NCBI GenBank assembly: GCA_015485375.1
Contig: WFTU01000070.1
Location: 1-12,063 of the forward strand
Direction: 5' to 3'
Length of the DNA stretch: 12,063 nt
Origin: Paracoccaceae bacterium
GTDB taxonomy: Bacteria; Pseudomonadota; Alphaproteobacteria; Rhodobacterales; Rhodobacteraceae
Shown here: piece after piece, positions 1 through 6,552 of the stretch
How positions within the stretch are numbered: the stretch's first letter is position 1
How the letters are laid out: each line of letters opens with the position of its first letter
Program-made: the position numbers and the translations under genes
The notes under the pieces: generated by a model
Databases searched by the model: none
What the model was told of the DNA's origin: nothing
Seen by the model: the letters and a program-made list of their open reading frames with translations, nothing else

Positions 1-234
1 GTCTATGCCTATGCTTTCGGCGACGGTCTGGTGAACGCGCTTTATGCGGTTTACGAAGAAGGCGGCGCGGATTTTCAGGAAAAATACTTCGACATGCTCA
101 AGGCCGGTGGCTCGAAGCACCACACGGAACTGCTGGCGCCCTTCGGTCTGGACGCCAGCGACCCGAGTTTCTGGGACAAGGGTCTGTCGATGATCTCAGG
201 CATGATCGACGAACTGGAAGCGATGGAGGGCTAG
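1..234 (+). CDS. pepF: Oligoendopeptidase F family (M3) zinc metallopeptidase, C-terminal fragment
   Basis: The frame is open from base 1 to a TAG stop at 232-234, so only the last 77 residues are present. The segment starts VYAYAFGDGLVNALYAVYEE, continues through EKYFDMLKAGGSKHH and LLAPFGLDASDPSFWDKGL, and ends in an acidic helix (IDELEAMEG). This matches the C-terminal helical end of PepF/M3-type oligoendopeptidases, which hydrolyse short cytoplasmic peptides using an HExxH zinc site. That catalytic motif lies outside the window, so activity cannot be judged. It is the only plus-strand gene here and converges with the Host_attach gene, with 14 bp between the stops. A peptidase near an oligopeptide importer is suggestive, but they are on opposite strands and not one operon. 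The family call rests on the recognised C-terminal sequence. Confidence 0.85.
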   Translation, partial: VYAYAFGDGLVNALYAVYEEGGADFQEKYFDMLKAGGSKHHTELLAPFGLDASDPSFWDKGLSMISGMIDELEAMEG

Positions 235-242
235 CGCCCTCC
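225..242 (+). terminator. Possible weak hairpin at the end of pepF
   Basis: A perfect 7-bp GC-rich stem, GGAGGGC (225-231) and GCCCTCC (236-242), encloses a TAGC loop that contains the pepF stop codon. It sits between two convergent genes, where a shared terminator would be expected. Neither strand has a run of T after the stem, so it does not fit a standard intrinsic terminator, and it may be a by-chance GC palindrome. Confidence 0.25.
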
Positions 243-248
243 CCGCGC

Positions 249-686
249 CTAGACGGCCAGAACGGTTTCCAGATGCCTGGCCATCTCGTCGGTCGGCGTA
301 TTGACGAGGTTCTTGTCCAGCTCGGCGTAGATATCCACCTTGCCCGCCAAGGCGTCGCGCAGCTCGCCAAGCATTCTGGGTGCGGCGACCAGAACCAGCC
401 GGTCATAATCGCCGGTACGGAACGCCGCCTCGACCAGTTCGGCCAAGTATACAGCAAAATCGTGCCGGTTCGCATCACGGATCGTCGTGCGCGGCTCTAC
501 CCCTGCCGTCGGCCCGTACGCGGCCTGAGTCAGGGTCGGACGGTCGGCGAATTTGTGATGGACCACTCCGCTTTTTTCGATCGATACTTGCGAAAACTGG
601 TAGACGCCCTTGCCGACGCCGTCATTTTCCAGCATTCGCGCCTCGGTCTCGCTCGCAACAACTATGTAGGTTTTTATCGGTCGCAT
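249..686 (-). CDS. Host attachment family protein (Host_attach / eRF1-like fold)
   Basis: This 145-residue soluble protein starts MRPIKTYIVVASETEARMLE. It has no signal peptide or membrane segment. The N-terminal beta strand with a short acidic follow-up, the central FADRPTLTQ segment and the later DYDRLVLVAAPRMLGELRDAL block are typical of the small Host_attach family. That family was named after an Agrobacterium-type attachment protein and is thought to be related to the eRF1/archaeal release-factor fold. Its molecular function is not settled, and 'attachment' should not be read as proven. The start is well supported: AGGAGG lies 7 nt upstream of the ATG. It follows oppF by about 100 bp on the same strand, and that gap shows no convincing promoter or terminator, so read-through from the opp genes is possible. 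Family membership is fairly sure; the role is unknown. Confidence 0.75.
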   Translation of the reverse strand: MRPIKTYIVVASETEARMLENDGVGKGVYQFSQVSIEKSGVVHHKFADRPTLTQAAYGPTAGVEPRTTIRDANRHDFAVYLAELVEAAFRTGDYDRLVLVAAPRMLGELRDALAGKVDIYAELDKNLVNTPTDEMARHLETVLAV

Positions 687-789
687 GGCTCTGCCTCCTG
701 TGCAAAACGGTTCAGCGTTCTCCCCTGTATTTAGGCAGGAAAACCGGAAAACAAACCATGATGCAGGTCAACCGGACCTTTAACCCTGT

Positions 790-1776
790 CTAGTCGTGGA
801 AGTGACAGGCAACCATGTGGCCGCGGCCCACGTTTTTCATCTCGGGTTTCTCCAGCGCGCATTTCGGCTCCGCCCGCAGACAACGAGTGCGGAAAACACA
901 GCCCGATGGCGGGTCGATCGGTGACGGCAGGTCCCCCTCGATCAGGATCACCTCCTTGTTGCGCTCGATTGCCGGATCGGGGATCGGCACCGCCGAAATC
1001 AGCGCCTGCGTGTAGGGGTGGCGCGGACGGGCATAGAGCGTCTTGCTGTCGGCCAGTTCCACCATATTGCCCAGATACAGAACCATAATCCGCGTGCTGA
1101 TATGTTTGACGATCGACAGGTCATGCGCGATGAAAATCAGCGCCAGCCCCATTTCCTCCTGCAGTTCCATCAACAGATTGATCACCTGCGCCTGAATGGA
1201 CACATCCAGTGCCGAGACCGGCTCGTCACAGATAATCAGCTTCGGTTTGAGGATCAGCGCGCGCGCAATGCCGATACGCTGGCACTGGCCGCCGGAAAAC
1301 TCGTGCGGGTAGCGGTTAACCAGATTGGGCAACAGGCCAACCCGGGTCATCACCTCCTCGACACGGGCGTTCACCTCGGCCTTCGGAGTTTTCGGGAAGT
1401 GGGTTTTCAACGGCTCGGCAATAATCTCGCCGATATTCATACGCGGATCGAGGCTGGCCAGAGGATCCTGAAAGATCATCTGAACCTCTTTCCGCTGGTC
1501 CCGCATCTGCTTGCGGTCAAAGGCCAGAAGGTCCTGACCGAGCCAGAGGATGTGCCCGTCCTCGGCCGGCACCATGCGGATCACCGCGCGCGCCAGCGTG
1601 GACTTGCCACAACCCGACTCGCCAACGATGCCGAGGGTTTCACCGGCCTTGAGGTCAAAGCTCACCCCGTCCACGGCCTTCAGCCGGTCGGGCTTGGTCC
1701 AGGGCATCGCGCCCTCGCGGGTAACGTCGAAATAGACTTTCAGGTTGTCGACCTGCATCAGGGTTTCGCCACTCAT
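790..1776 (-). CDS. oppF: Oligopeptide ABC transporter, ATP-binding protein OppF
   Basis: One of the two ATPases that drive peptide import through OppBC at the inner membrane. All ABC motifs are visible in the 328 residues: Walker A GESGCGKST (52-60), Q-loop Gln at 103 (IFQDP), signature SGGQCQR (161-167), Walker B LIICDE (180-185) with Glu185, and the H-loop His218 (IAHDL). The cysteine in the signature is normal for OppF. The C-terminal oligopeptide domain carries GDLPSPIDPPSGC and four cysteines (293, 299, 306, 324). The start overlaps the oppD stop by 4 bp (ATGA) and has GGAGG 7 nt upstream, which favours coupled translation and equal amounts of the two ATPases. It is the last gene of the opp cluster. 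Length and sequence agree with enterobacterial OppF; dipeptide-type DppF is the main alternative. Confidence 0.95.
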   Translation of the reverse strand: MSGETLMQVDNLKVYFDVTREGAMPWTKPDRLKAVDGVSFDLKAGETLGIVGESGCGKSTLARAVIRMVPAEDGHILWLGQDLLAFDRKQMRDQRKEVQMIFQDPLASLDPRMNIGEIIAEPLKTHFPKTPKAEVNARVEEVMTRVGLLPNLVNRYPHEFSGGQCQRIGIARALILKPKLIICDEPVSALDVSIQAQVINLLMELQEEMGLALIFIAHDLSIVKHISTRIMVLYLGNMVELADSKTLYARPRHPYTQALISAVPIPDPAIERNKEVILIEGDLPSPIDPPSGCVFRTRCLRAEPKCALEKPEMKNVGRGHMVACHFHD

Positions 1777-2747
1777 TTCACCACCTCCGCTGCTACATGA
1801 CAGGCTCGCAGATGCCCCGGACTCCCGCTCACCGGCGTCAGAGTCGGCATGGCCTCCTGACAGGCCGGAACCGCATAGGTGCAGCGCGGGGTAAACGGGC
1901 AGCCCTTGGGCAGGACCATCATATTGGGCGGATTGCCGGGAATGGTCGCCAGCTCTGCCTCGTCATGGTCCAGCCGCGGCACGGCACTCAGCAATCCGCT
2001 GGTATAGGGATGCGTCGGGCGGGAATAGAGGTCATCGGTTTTCGCGAACTCCATCACCTGCCCGCCATACATCACCAATGTATCGTCGCTGTTACCGGCA
2101 ACGACGCCGAGGTCGTGGGTAATCAGGATGATCGAGGTTCCGAATTCCTCCTGCACTTCCTTCAGCAGCTTCATGATCAATGCCTGCACGGTCACATCCA
2201 GCGCCGTTGTCGGCTCGTCCGCAATCAGCAGTTTCGGCTGGCACAGCAGCGACATGGCAATCATCACACGCTGGCGCATACCGCCGGAAAACTCGTGCGG
2301 ATACATGCGCACACGGTTTTTTGCTTCGGGAATTTTCACCGCGTCCAGCATCGCAACGGACTGCTTTACCGCCTCGGTTTTCGACAGGCCTTTGTGGTGC
2401 ATCAGAACCTCGGCCATCTGGTCCGACACCCGCATAAACGGATTGAGGCTGGTCATCGGATCCTGAAAGATCATGGCGATCTTCTCGGCCCTGATCCGGT
2501 TCAGCGCCGCGCCGGAAATATTGAGGATTTCCTCACCTTCGAACCTCACGCTGCCGGTTGCTGTTCCGTTGCGCGCCAGCAAGCCCATCAGCGCAAACAC
2601 CGTCTGGCTTTTGCCCGATCCGGACTCCCCGACGATGGCAAGGGTTTCGCCCTGCTCCATGTTGAAACTGACGTTGTTGACGGCCCGCACCAGACCGTCG
2701 GGGGTTGTGAATTCGACGCTAAGGTCTCTGACTTCTAGGAAACTCAT
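1773..2747 (-). CDS. oppD: Oligopeptide ABC transporter, ATP-binding protein OppD
   Basis: Partner ATPase of OppF, binding the cytoplasmic loops of OppB/OppC. The 324-residue protein has Walker A GESGSGKS (40-47), Q-loop Gln95 (IFQDPMTSLNP), signature SGGMRQR (154-160), Walker B LLIADE (173-178) and H-loop His211 (ITHDLGVV). The C-terminal peptide-transporter domain has GNPPNMMVLPKGCPF and four cysteines (283, 289, 296, 316), spaced like those of OppF except for the last. The ATG lies 6 bp after the oppC stop. Its Shine-Dalgarno is poor (GTAGGGCGG), which suggests translation depends on ribosomes finishing oppC. The pairing of distinct OppD- and OppF-type ATPases, rather than one homodimeric ATPase, fits a classical Opp/Dpp importer. 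No missing motif was seen. Confidence 0.95.
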   Translation of the reverse strand: MSFLEVRDLSVEFTTPDGLVRAVNNVSFNMEQGETLAIVGESGSGKSQTVFALMGLLARNGTATGSVRFEGEEILNISGAALNRIRAEKIAMIFQDPMTSLNPFMRVSDQMAEVLMHHKGLSKTEAVKQSVAMLDAVKIPEAKNRVRMYPHEFSGGMRQRVMIAMSLLCQPKLLIADEPTTALDVTVQALIMKLLKEVQEEFGTSIILITHDLGVVAGNSDDTLVMYGGQVMEFAKTDDLYSRPTHPYTSGLLSAVPRLDHDEAELATIPGNPPNMMVLPKGCPFTPRCTYAVPACQEAMPTLTPVSGSPGHLRACHVAAEVVK

Positions 2748-2753
2748 GCCGCC

Positions 2754-3683
2754 CTACCGATCCTTCGGGTCCAGCGCATCGCGCAGACCGTCACCAATGA
2801 AAAAGAAACAGAACAGGCTGACCACAAAAAAGGCCAGCGGGAATACCAGTTGCCACGGCGTGCCGTATTGCACCGTGCCCGCCCCTTCGGAGATCAGCGC
2901 CCCCCAACTGGTGTTGGGTTCCTGCACCCCGAGCCCGAGGAAGGAGATGAAGCTCTCCGTCAGGATCATACCCGGAACCAGCAGCGTGGCATAAACCGCA
3001 ACCACACCCAGAAGGTTCGGGATAATATGGCGCGTGATGATCTTGAAGCCGGAAACACCTGTGGCACGCGCCGCCTCGACAAATTCCTTGTTCTTGATGC
3101 TCAGGGTCTGCCCGCGCACGATGCGGCTCATATCAAGCCACGACAGCAGGCCGATCCCGAGGAACAGCATGAAAATCGAGCGCCCGAACACCACCAGCAT
3201 CAGGATAAGGACAAACATGAACGGAATGGCCATCAGCAGATCGACAATCCGCATCATGACCTGATCGGTGCGCCCGCCGACATAGCCCGAGATCGCGCCA
3301 TACAGCGTGCCGACAATTACCGCCACCAGCGCCCCGACGACACCGACCATCAGAGAAATCCGCGAGCCCTGCACGACACGGGCATAGAGATCACGGCCCA
3401 GCTCGTCAGTGCCGAAGTAATGCCCTGTTTCAAGCGAGGGGCGGCCTTTCTCGGCCACCATCCCGATCACACCCCAGTCGATTTCCTCGTTCGACCATGC
3501 GGCGAGATACTGCCCGAACAGCGAAAACAGGATAATCAGCGTCAGGATTATCAGGCTGACCACCGCCGCCTTGTTGTGCATGAAACGCCGCCGCGCATCC
3601 GACCAGAGCGAGCGGCCTTTGACCTCGTCCATCTCCGCCATATTCTGCGCGAGGTCGTTTACTTTTTTGCTATCTACCAGCAT
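2754..3683 (-). CDS. oppC: Oligopeptide ABC transporter, permease OppC
   Basis: Second transmembrane subunit of the importer, 309 residues. After a roughly 35-residue cytoplasmic N-terminus rich in charged residues comes a first membrane helix (about 40-60), then a periplasmic stretch containing HYFGTDELGRDLYARVVQGSR (88-108), the hallmark of DppC/OppC permeases. Further hydrophobic helices fall around 110-133, 145-165, 169-185, 222-243 and 278-298. The cytoplasmic coupling loop FVEAARATGVSG...RHIIPN (201-223) is the EAA motif that contacts the ATPases. The protein ends in the common GDGLRDALDPKDR. The start is supported by AAGGGGGG six bases upstream, and it lies 12 bp after oppB. OppC is preferred over DppC because the neighbouring OppA and OppB sequences closely resemble the oligopeptide type. 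Confidence 0.94.
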   Translation of the reverse strand: MLVDSKKVNDLAQNMAEMDEVKGRSLWSDARRRFMHNKAAVVSLIILTLIILFSLFGQYLAAWSNEEIDWGVIGMVAEKGRPSLETGHYFGTDELGRDLYARVVQGSRISLMVGVVGALVAVIVGTLYGAISGYVGGRTDQVMMRIVDLLMAIPFMFVLILMLVVFGRSIFMLFLGIGLLSWLDMSRIVRGQTLSIKNKEFVEAARATGVSGFKIITRHIIPNLLGVVAVYATLLVPGMILTESFISFLGLGVQEPNTSWGALISEGAGTVQYGTPWQLVFPLAFFVVSLFCFFFIGDGLRDALDPKDR

Positions 3684-3695
3684 ATCCGGCCCCCC

Positions 3696-4619
3696 TTAAT
3701 AGCGGATTTTCGGGTCGATCCACGCATAGATCAGATCTACGACAAGATTGAACAAAATCGTCAGCGAACCGGCCAGAATGGTGATGCCCATCATAACCGC
3801 ATAGTCCCTGTTGGTGGCGGAGTTCACATAGAAATACCCCATGCCGCCAGTCGAGAAATAGATGTCGATCACAACCGACCCCGTAATCATGCCGACGAAG
3901 GCCGGCCCGAGATAGGAGATCACCGGCAGCATCGCCGGTTTCAACGCATGGCGCACAATGATCGTGCGCTCCGGCAGGCCCTTGGCCCGCGCCGTGCGGA
4001 TATAGTTGGAGTTCAGGACCTCCAGCATGGAGGATCGCGTGATACGGGTGATCGACGCCATATAGCTGGTCGAAAGCGCGATCACCGGCATGACCAGATA
4101 TTGCCACTGCCCCCCGTTCCAGCCGCCGCCGGGCAACCAGCCGAGCCACAGGGTAAAGACGATCAGCAGCAGCGGGGCCATAACGAAGTTCGGCAACACC
4201 TGCGCCCCCACGGCCACCCCGCTGGCAACATAGTCAACCACGCTGTTCTGGCGGATCGCGGCGATTGCGCCGAGCGTCACCCCCACGGTTACGGCCACGA
4301 TAAAGGAAATGCCGCCGTATTTCAGGGTAATCGGGAAGCCCTGCGCGATGATCTCGTTCACCGTGCGGTCCTTGTATTTGAAGGAAGGCCCGAAATCGAA
4401 CTGGGTCACCACGCTCCAGGTGTAGTTGACGATCTGCTTCCAGAGCGGCTGGTCCAGCCCGTATTTGGCCTCGATATTGGCCAGAACCTGCGGCGGCAGC
4501 GGCCGCTCGGAAGTGAACGGGCCGCCCGGGGCCGCGTGCATCAGCAGGAAGGAGATAATAATCAGGATCAGCAATGTGGGTATGGCCAGTGCGATCCGCT
4601 TAATCACGTAGTTCAGCAT
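3696..4619 (-). CDS. oppB: Oligopeptide ABC transporter, permease OppB
   Basis: First transmembrane subunit, 307 residues from the ATG at 4619; an in-frame TTG two codons upstream is less likely. The N-terminal helix MLNYVIKRIALAIPTLLILI, the GGPFTSERPLPP stretch (32-43), FDFGPSFKYKDRTVNEI (75-91), WLPGGGWNGG (161-170) and the C-terminal IDPKIRY are near-diagnostic of OppB. The EAA-type coupling loop is YIRTARAKGLPERTIIVRHALKPA split across 206-229. It is the first of the four closely spaced opp genes downstream of oppA and is separated from oppA by 102 bp that include a strong hairpin. The Shine-Dalgarno is weak (AGG about 9 nt before the ATG), which could help keep permease levels low relative to OppA. 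No defect is visible. Confidence 0.95.
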   Translation of the reverse strand: MLNYVIKRIALAIPTLLILIIISFLLMHAAPGGPFTSERPLPPQVLANIEAKYGLDQPLWKQIVNYTWSVVTQFDFGPSFKYKDRTVNEIIAQGFPITLKYGGISFIVAVTVGVTLGAIAAIRQNSVVDYVASGVAVGAQVLPNFVMAPLLLIVFTLWLGWLPGGGWNGGQWQYLVMPVIALSTSYMASITRITRSSMLEVLNSNYIRTARAKGLPERTIIVRHALKPAMLPVISYLGPAFVGMITGSVVIDIYFSTGGMGYFYVNSATNRDYAVMMGITILAGSLTILFNLVVDLIYAWIDPKIRY

Positions 4620-4675
4620 GTGCAAACCTATGAGAAATTTCTGTCCGGCGTATTGTCCCGAACCGACATATGCGA

Positions 4676-4703
4676 AGCACCGCGCGGATAAACGCGCGGT
4701 GCT
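4676..4703 (-). promoter_or_regulatory. Intercistronic hairpin between oppA and oppB
   Basis: A perfect 11-bp inverted repeat, AGCACCGCGCG (4676-4686) and CGCGCGGTGCT (4693-4703), closes a 6-base loop. It begins 18 bp beyond the oppA stop and ends 56 bp before the oppB start. No T-run follows it on the minus strand, so it is not a classic full terminator. By analogy with other binding-protein operons it probably stalls 3' exonucleases on the oppA message or only partly stops transcription, giving more OppA than OppBCDF. The structure is seen directly; its function is inferred. Confidence 0.7.
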
Positions 4704-4721
4704 CCAGTTCAGATGGCGCTG

Positions 4722-6350
4722 TTAGTCGGCAACCTTGTACAGGTTACGCGAATACCAGTTCTGCTCGACGTTGTTATAGGGCCAGCCCTTAACATTCGGT
4801 TTGAGCATGAACACACCGGTGTAGTGATACACGGGGATCAGCGGCATTTCTTCGGCCAGAATCTGCTCGACACGGGTGTAGTTGGCACTCGGGTCGTCCA
4901 GGGTTTTGGCTTCGGCCATCAGGGCGTCAACTTCGGCGTTGTTGTATTTACCGTCGTTGTAGCCGGACTTGGAAGTCAGCAGGTCGAGGAAAGTCGATGC
5001 TTCGTTGTAGTCGCCACACCAGCCACCGCGGGCAACCTGGAAGTTGCCGTCATTGCGGTTCTGCAGGAATGTTTTCCACTCCATGTTTGCCAGCGTCGCT
5101 TCAACACCGAGTTTCTGTTTCCACATCTGGGTCATCGCGATAGCGATTTTCTTGTGACCTTCGGAAGTGTTGTAGAGAACCTCGATCTGCAGCGGGTTGT
5201 CTTTGCCGTAACCGGCAGCAGCCAGCAGCTCGACAGCTTTCGCATCACGCTCGGCCTGTGTCATCTGGCCAAACGGCACATCAGGCACTTCGAAGCCGGC
5301 AGTTGCGCCCGGCGTGAAGGTGAAGGCCGGGATCTGGCCAGCCTGCAGGATGTTCTCGGTAATAACCGAGCGATCCAGTGCATAGGACAGGGCCTGACGG
5401 ACGCGAACGTCTTTCAGGGCTTCCGGACCATCGTCACGCAGATTGAATGTGTAGTAGTAGGTACACAGACGCGGGAAGGAGGTTGCCTCATCCGGATACT
5501 CGGCTTTCAGACGTTTGAACTGGCCCGAGGGAACCGTGCCGCGATCAAGCTCGCCGGCGAGGTAACGGGTCAGGTCGGTATTTTCGTCGTTGATAACCAG
5601 AGTCACAACCTTGTCGATGATGGTGTTCTCGTTGTCCCAGTACATCGGGTTGCGCTCGCGCACCATACGCTCCTGCGGCACATGCTCGGTCAGAACATAG
5701 GCACCGTTGGAAACGATATTTTCCGGTTTGGTCCAGTCGTCACCGTATTTCTCGATCACCCAGCTCGGGGTCGGGAAAGTGCTGGAATGCGTGGTCATCG
5801 CCGCGAAGTAGGGCAGCGAAGCGGTGAGTTTCACTTCGAAGGTGTAGTCGTCAACCGCACGGACACCGAGGGTATCGGGCGATGCCTCACCGGCCAGAAC
5901 CGGGCCAACGCCTTCGATCGACATGATTTCGGCGAACCAGGAATAGGGCGATGCCGTTTCCGGATCGGCCAGACGACGCCATGCATAAACGAAGTCGTTT
6001 GCGGTTACCGGCGTGCCGTCAGACCATTTCGCGTCTTTGCGCAGGGTAAAGGTATAGACGGTTTTGTCGTCGTTCGTGGTGAAACCGGTTGCGACGCCGG
6101 GAACGAGGTTGCCATCGGCATCCTGGTTCATCAGGCCTTCGAACAGGTCGCGGATCACGTCGGAGCCGCTCACGTCTTCGACGATCTGCGGATCAAGCGA
6201 CGACACCTCGTCAAGAACGCTATAGGTAAATGTCTGGTCTTCGGCCAGTTCTTCCCCCGTTACCGGGTGGGTTTTGGCCGCAAGCACCGGCGAGGCCGCC
6301 AAACTTGCCGCGACAAAACCTGCCGCCAGAGCCTTGGAAAAATAGCTCAT
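4722..6350 (-). CDS. oppA: Periplasmic oligopeptide-binding protein OppA
   Basis: The 542-residue solute receptor of the importer, a member of SBP family 5. A Sec signal peptide is clear: charged MSYFSK, a hydrophobic core (7-19) and a VLA cleavage site near residue 24, with no lipobox cysteine, so it is a free periplasmic protein. Family features include SSLDPQIVEDV near residue 50, RDLFEGL, the block LRKDAKWSDGTPVTANDFVYAW, NIVSNGAYVL, LCTYYYTFNLRD, LLYNTSEGHKK-like VLYNTSEGHKK, and ARGGWCGDYNEA near the C-terminus. These follow the E. coli OppA pattern more closely than DppA. The start is certain: AAGGAGG (6358-6364) lies 7 nt before the ATG. Codon use differs from its neighbours (many GTT, GGT, GCT and AAC codons), as expected for a highly expressed gene. 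Substrate length and preference cannot be read from the sequence. Confidence 0.96.
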   Translation of the reverse strand: MSYFSKALAAGFVAASLAASPVLAAKTHPVTGEELAEDQTFTYSVLDEVSSLDPQIVEDVSGSDVIRDLFEGLMNQDADGNLVPGVATGFTTNDDKTVYTFTLRKDAKWSDGTPVTANDFVYAWRRLADPETASPYSWFAEIMSIEGVGPVLAGEASPDTLGVRAVDDYTFEVKLTASLPYFAAMTTHSSTFPTPSWVIEKYGDDWTKPENIVSNGAYVLTEHVPQERMVRERNPMYWDNENTIIDKVVTLVINDENTDLTRYLAGELDRGTVPSGQFKRLKAEYPDEATSFPRLCTYYYTFNLRDDGPEALKDVRVRQALSYALDRSVITENILQAGQIPAFTFTPGATAGFEVPDVPFGQMTQAERDAKAVELLAAAGYGKDNPLQIEVLYNTSEGHKKIAIAMTQMWKQKLGVEATLANMEWKTFLQNRNDGNFQVARGGWCGDYNEASTFLDLLTSKSGYNDGKYNNAEVDALMAEAKTLDDPSANYTRVEQILAEEMPLIPVYHYTGVFMLKPNVKGWPYNNVEQNWYSRNLYKVAD

Positions 6351-6389
6351 ATTTCATCCTCCTTATGGATACAATTTTTTGGTCTACGT

Positions 6390-6412
6390 GGCGCAAGTCG
6401 AATGCTCGCGCC
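6390..6412 (-). promoter_or_regulatory. Hairpin in the leader upstream of oppA
   Basis: On the minus strand GGCGCGAG and CTTGCGCC pair over 8 bp (one G-U) around a 7-base loop, about 40 bp before the oppA ATG. If transcription starts further upstream, the hairpin lies in the oppA 5' leader. Read on the plus strand the same element is followed by GTTTTT (6413-6418), so it could also act as an intrinsic terminator against antisense transcription entering the polyamine genes, although the plus-strand stem has one A-C mismatch. The structure is clear; neither role is proven. Confidence 0.4.
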
Positions 6413-6477
6413 GTTTTTCGAGCAAACCATCGCGACACTTTGCCCTAGGTTCATGCACCGTTCAACTGTTTCCCTGA

Positions 6478-6495
6478 CGTAAACGTGATTTTACG
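6478..6495 (-). promoter_or_regulatory. Candidate oppA promoter -10 overlapped by a palindromic operator
   Basis: The perfect inverted repeat CGTAAA-N6-TTTACG spans this 18-bp site. On the minus strand it overlaps TAAAAT (6488-6493), a five-of-six match to the bacterial -10 consensus, about 137 bp before the oppA start. No good -35 box lies 16-18 bp further up, which fits a promoter that needs an activator, or means the -10 is accidental. The site is placed where an oppA regulator would be expected, between puuB and oppA. The protein that would bind it is not identifiable. Confidence 0.35.
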
Positions 6496-6552
6496 CCCGC
6501 AATTCATTAAGTTTTTCTGAAGGATGTCGCTTGGGCGACTATCGCTTGCGCT

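Noticed and set aside
765..779. Small inverted repeat AGGTC-5-GACCT after oppF
   Set aside because: A 5-bp stem without a T-run on the minus strand; too weak to call an opp terminator. The gap 687-789 otherwise shows nothing clear.
2850..4691. A 613-codon open frame on the plus strand opposite oppC and oppB
   Set aside because: It is antisense to two clear permeases. Its product is rich in Arg, His, Gln and Asp with no domain pattern, as expected when a GC-rich gene is read backwards.
6368..6396. A promoter-like pair for oppA, TTGCGC and TGTATC with 17-bp spacing on the minus strand
   Set aside because: The -10 match is only three of six, and a start from it would fall inside the Shine-Dalgarno at 6358-6364.
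4713..6482. A 589-codon open frame on the plus strand opposite oppA
   Set aside because: It mirrors the whole of oppA. It has no recognisable domain or ribosome binding site and is explained by codon bias of oppA.
6526..6539. Short hairpin GTCGC-4-GCGAC after puuB, considered as the terminator of the polyamine operon
   Set aside because: The stem is only 5 bp and no T-run follows on the minus strand, so it is not supportable as a terminator.
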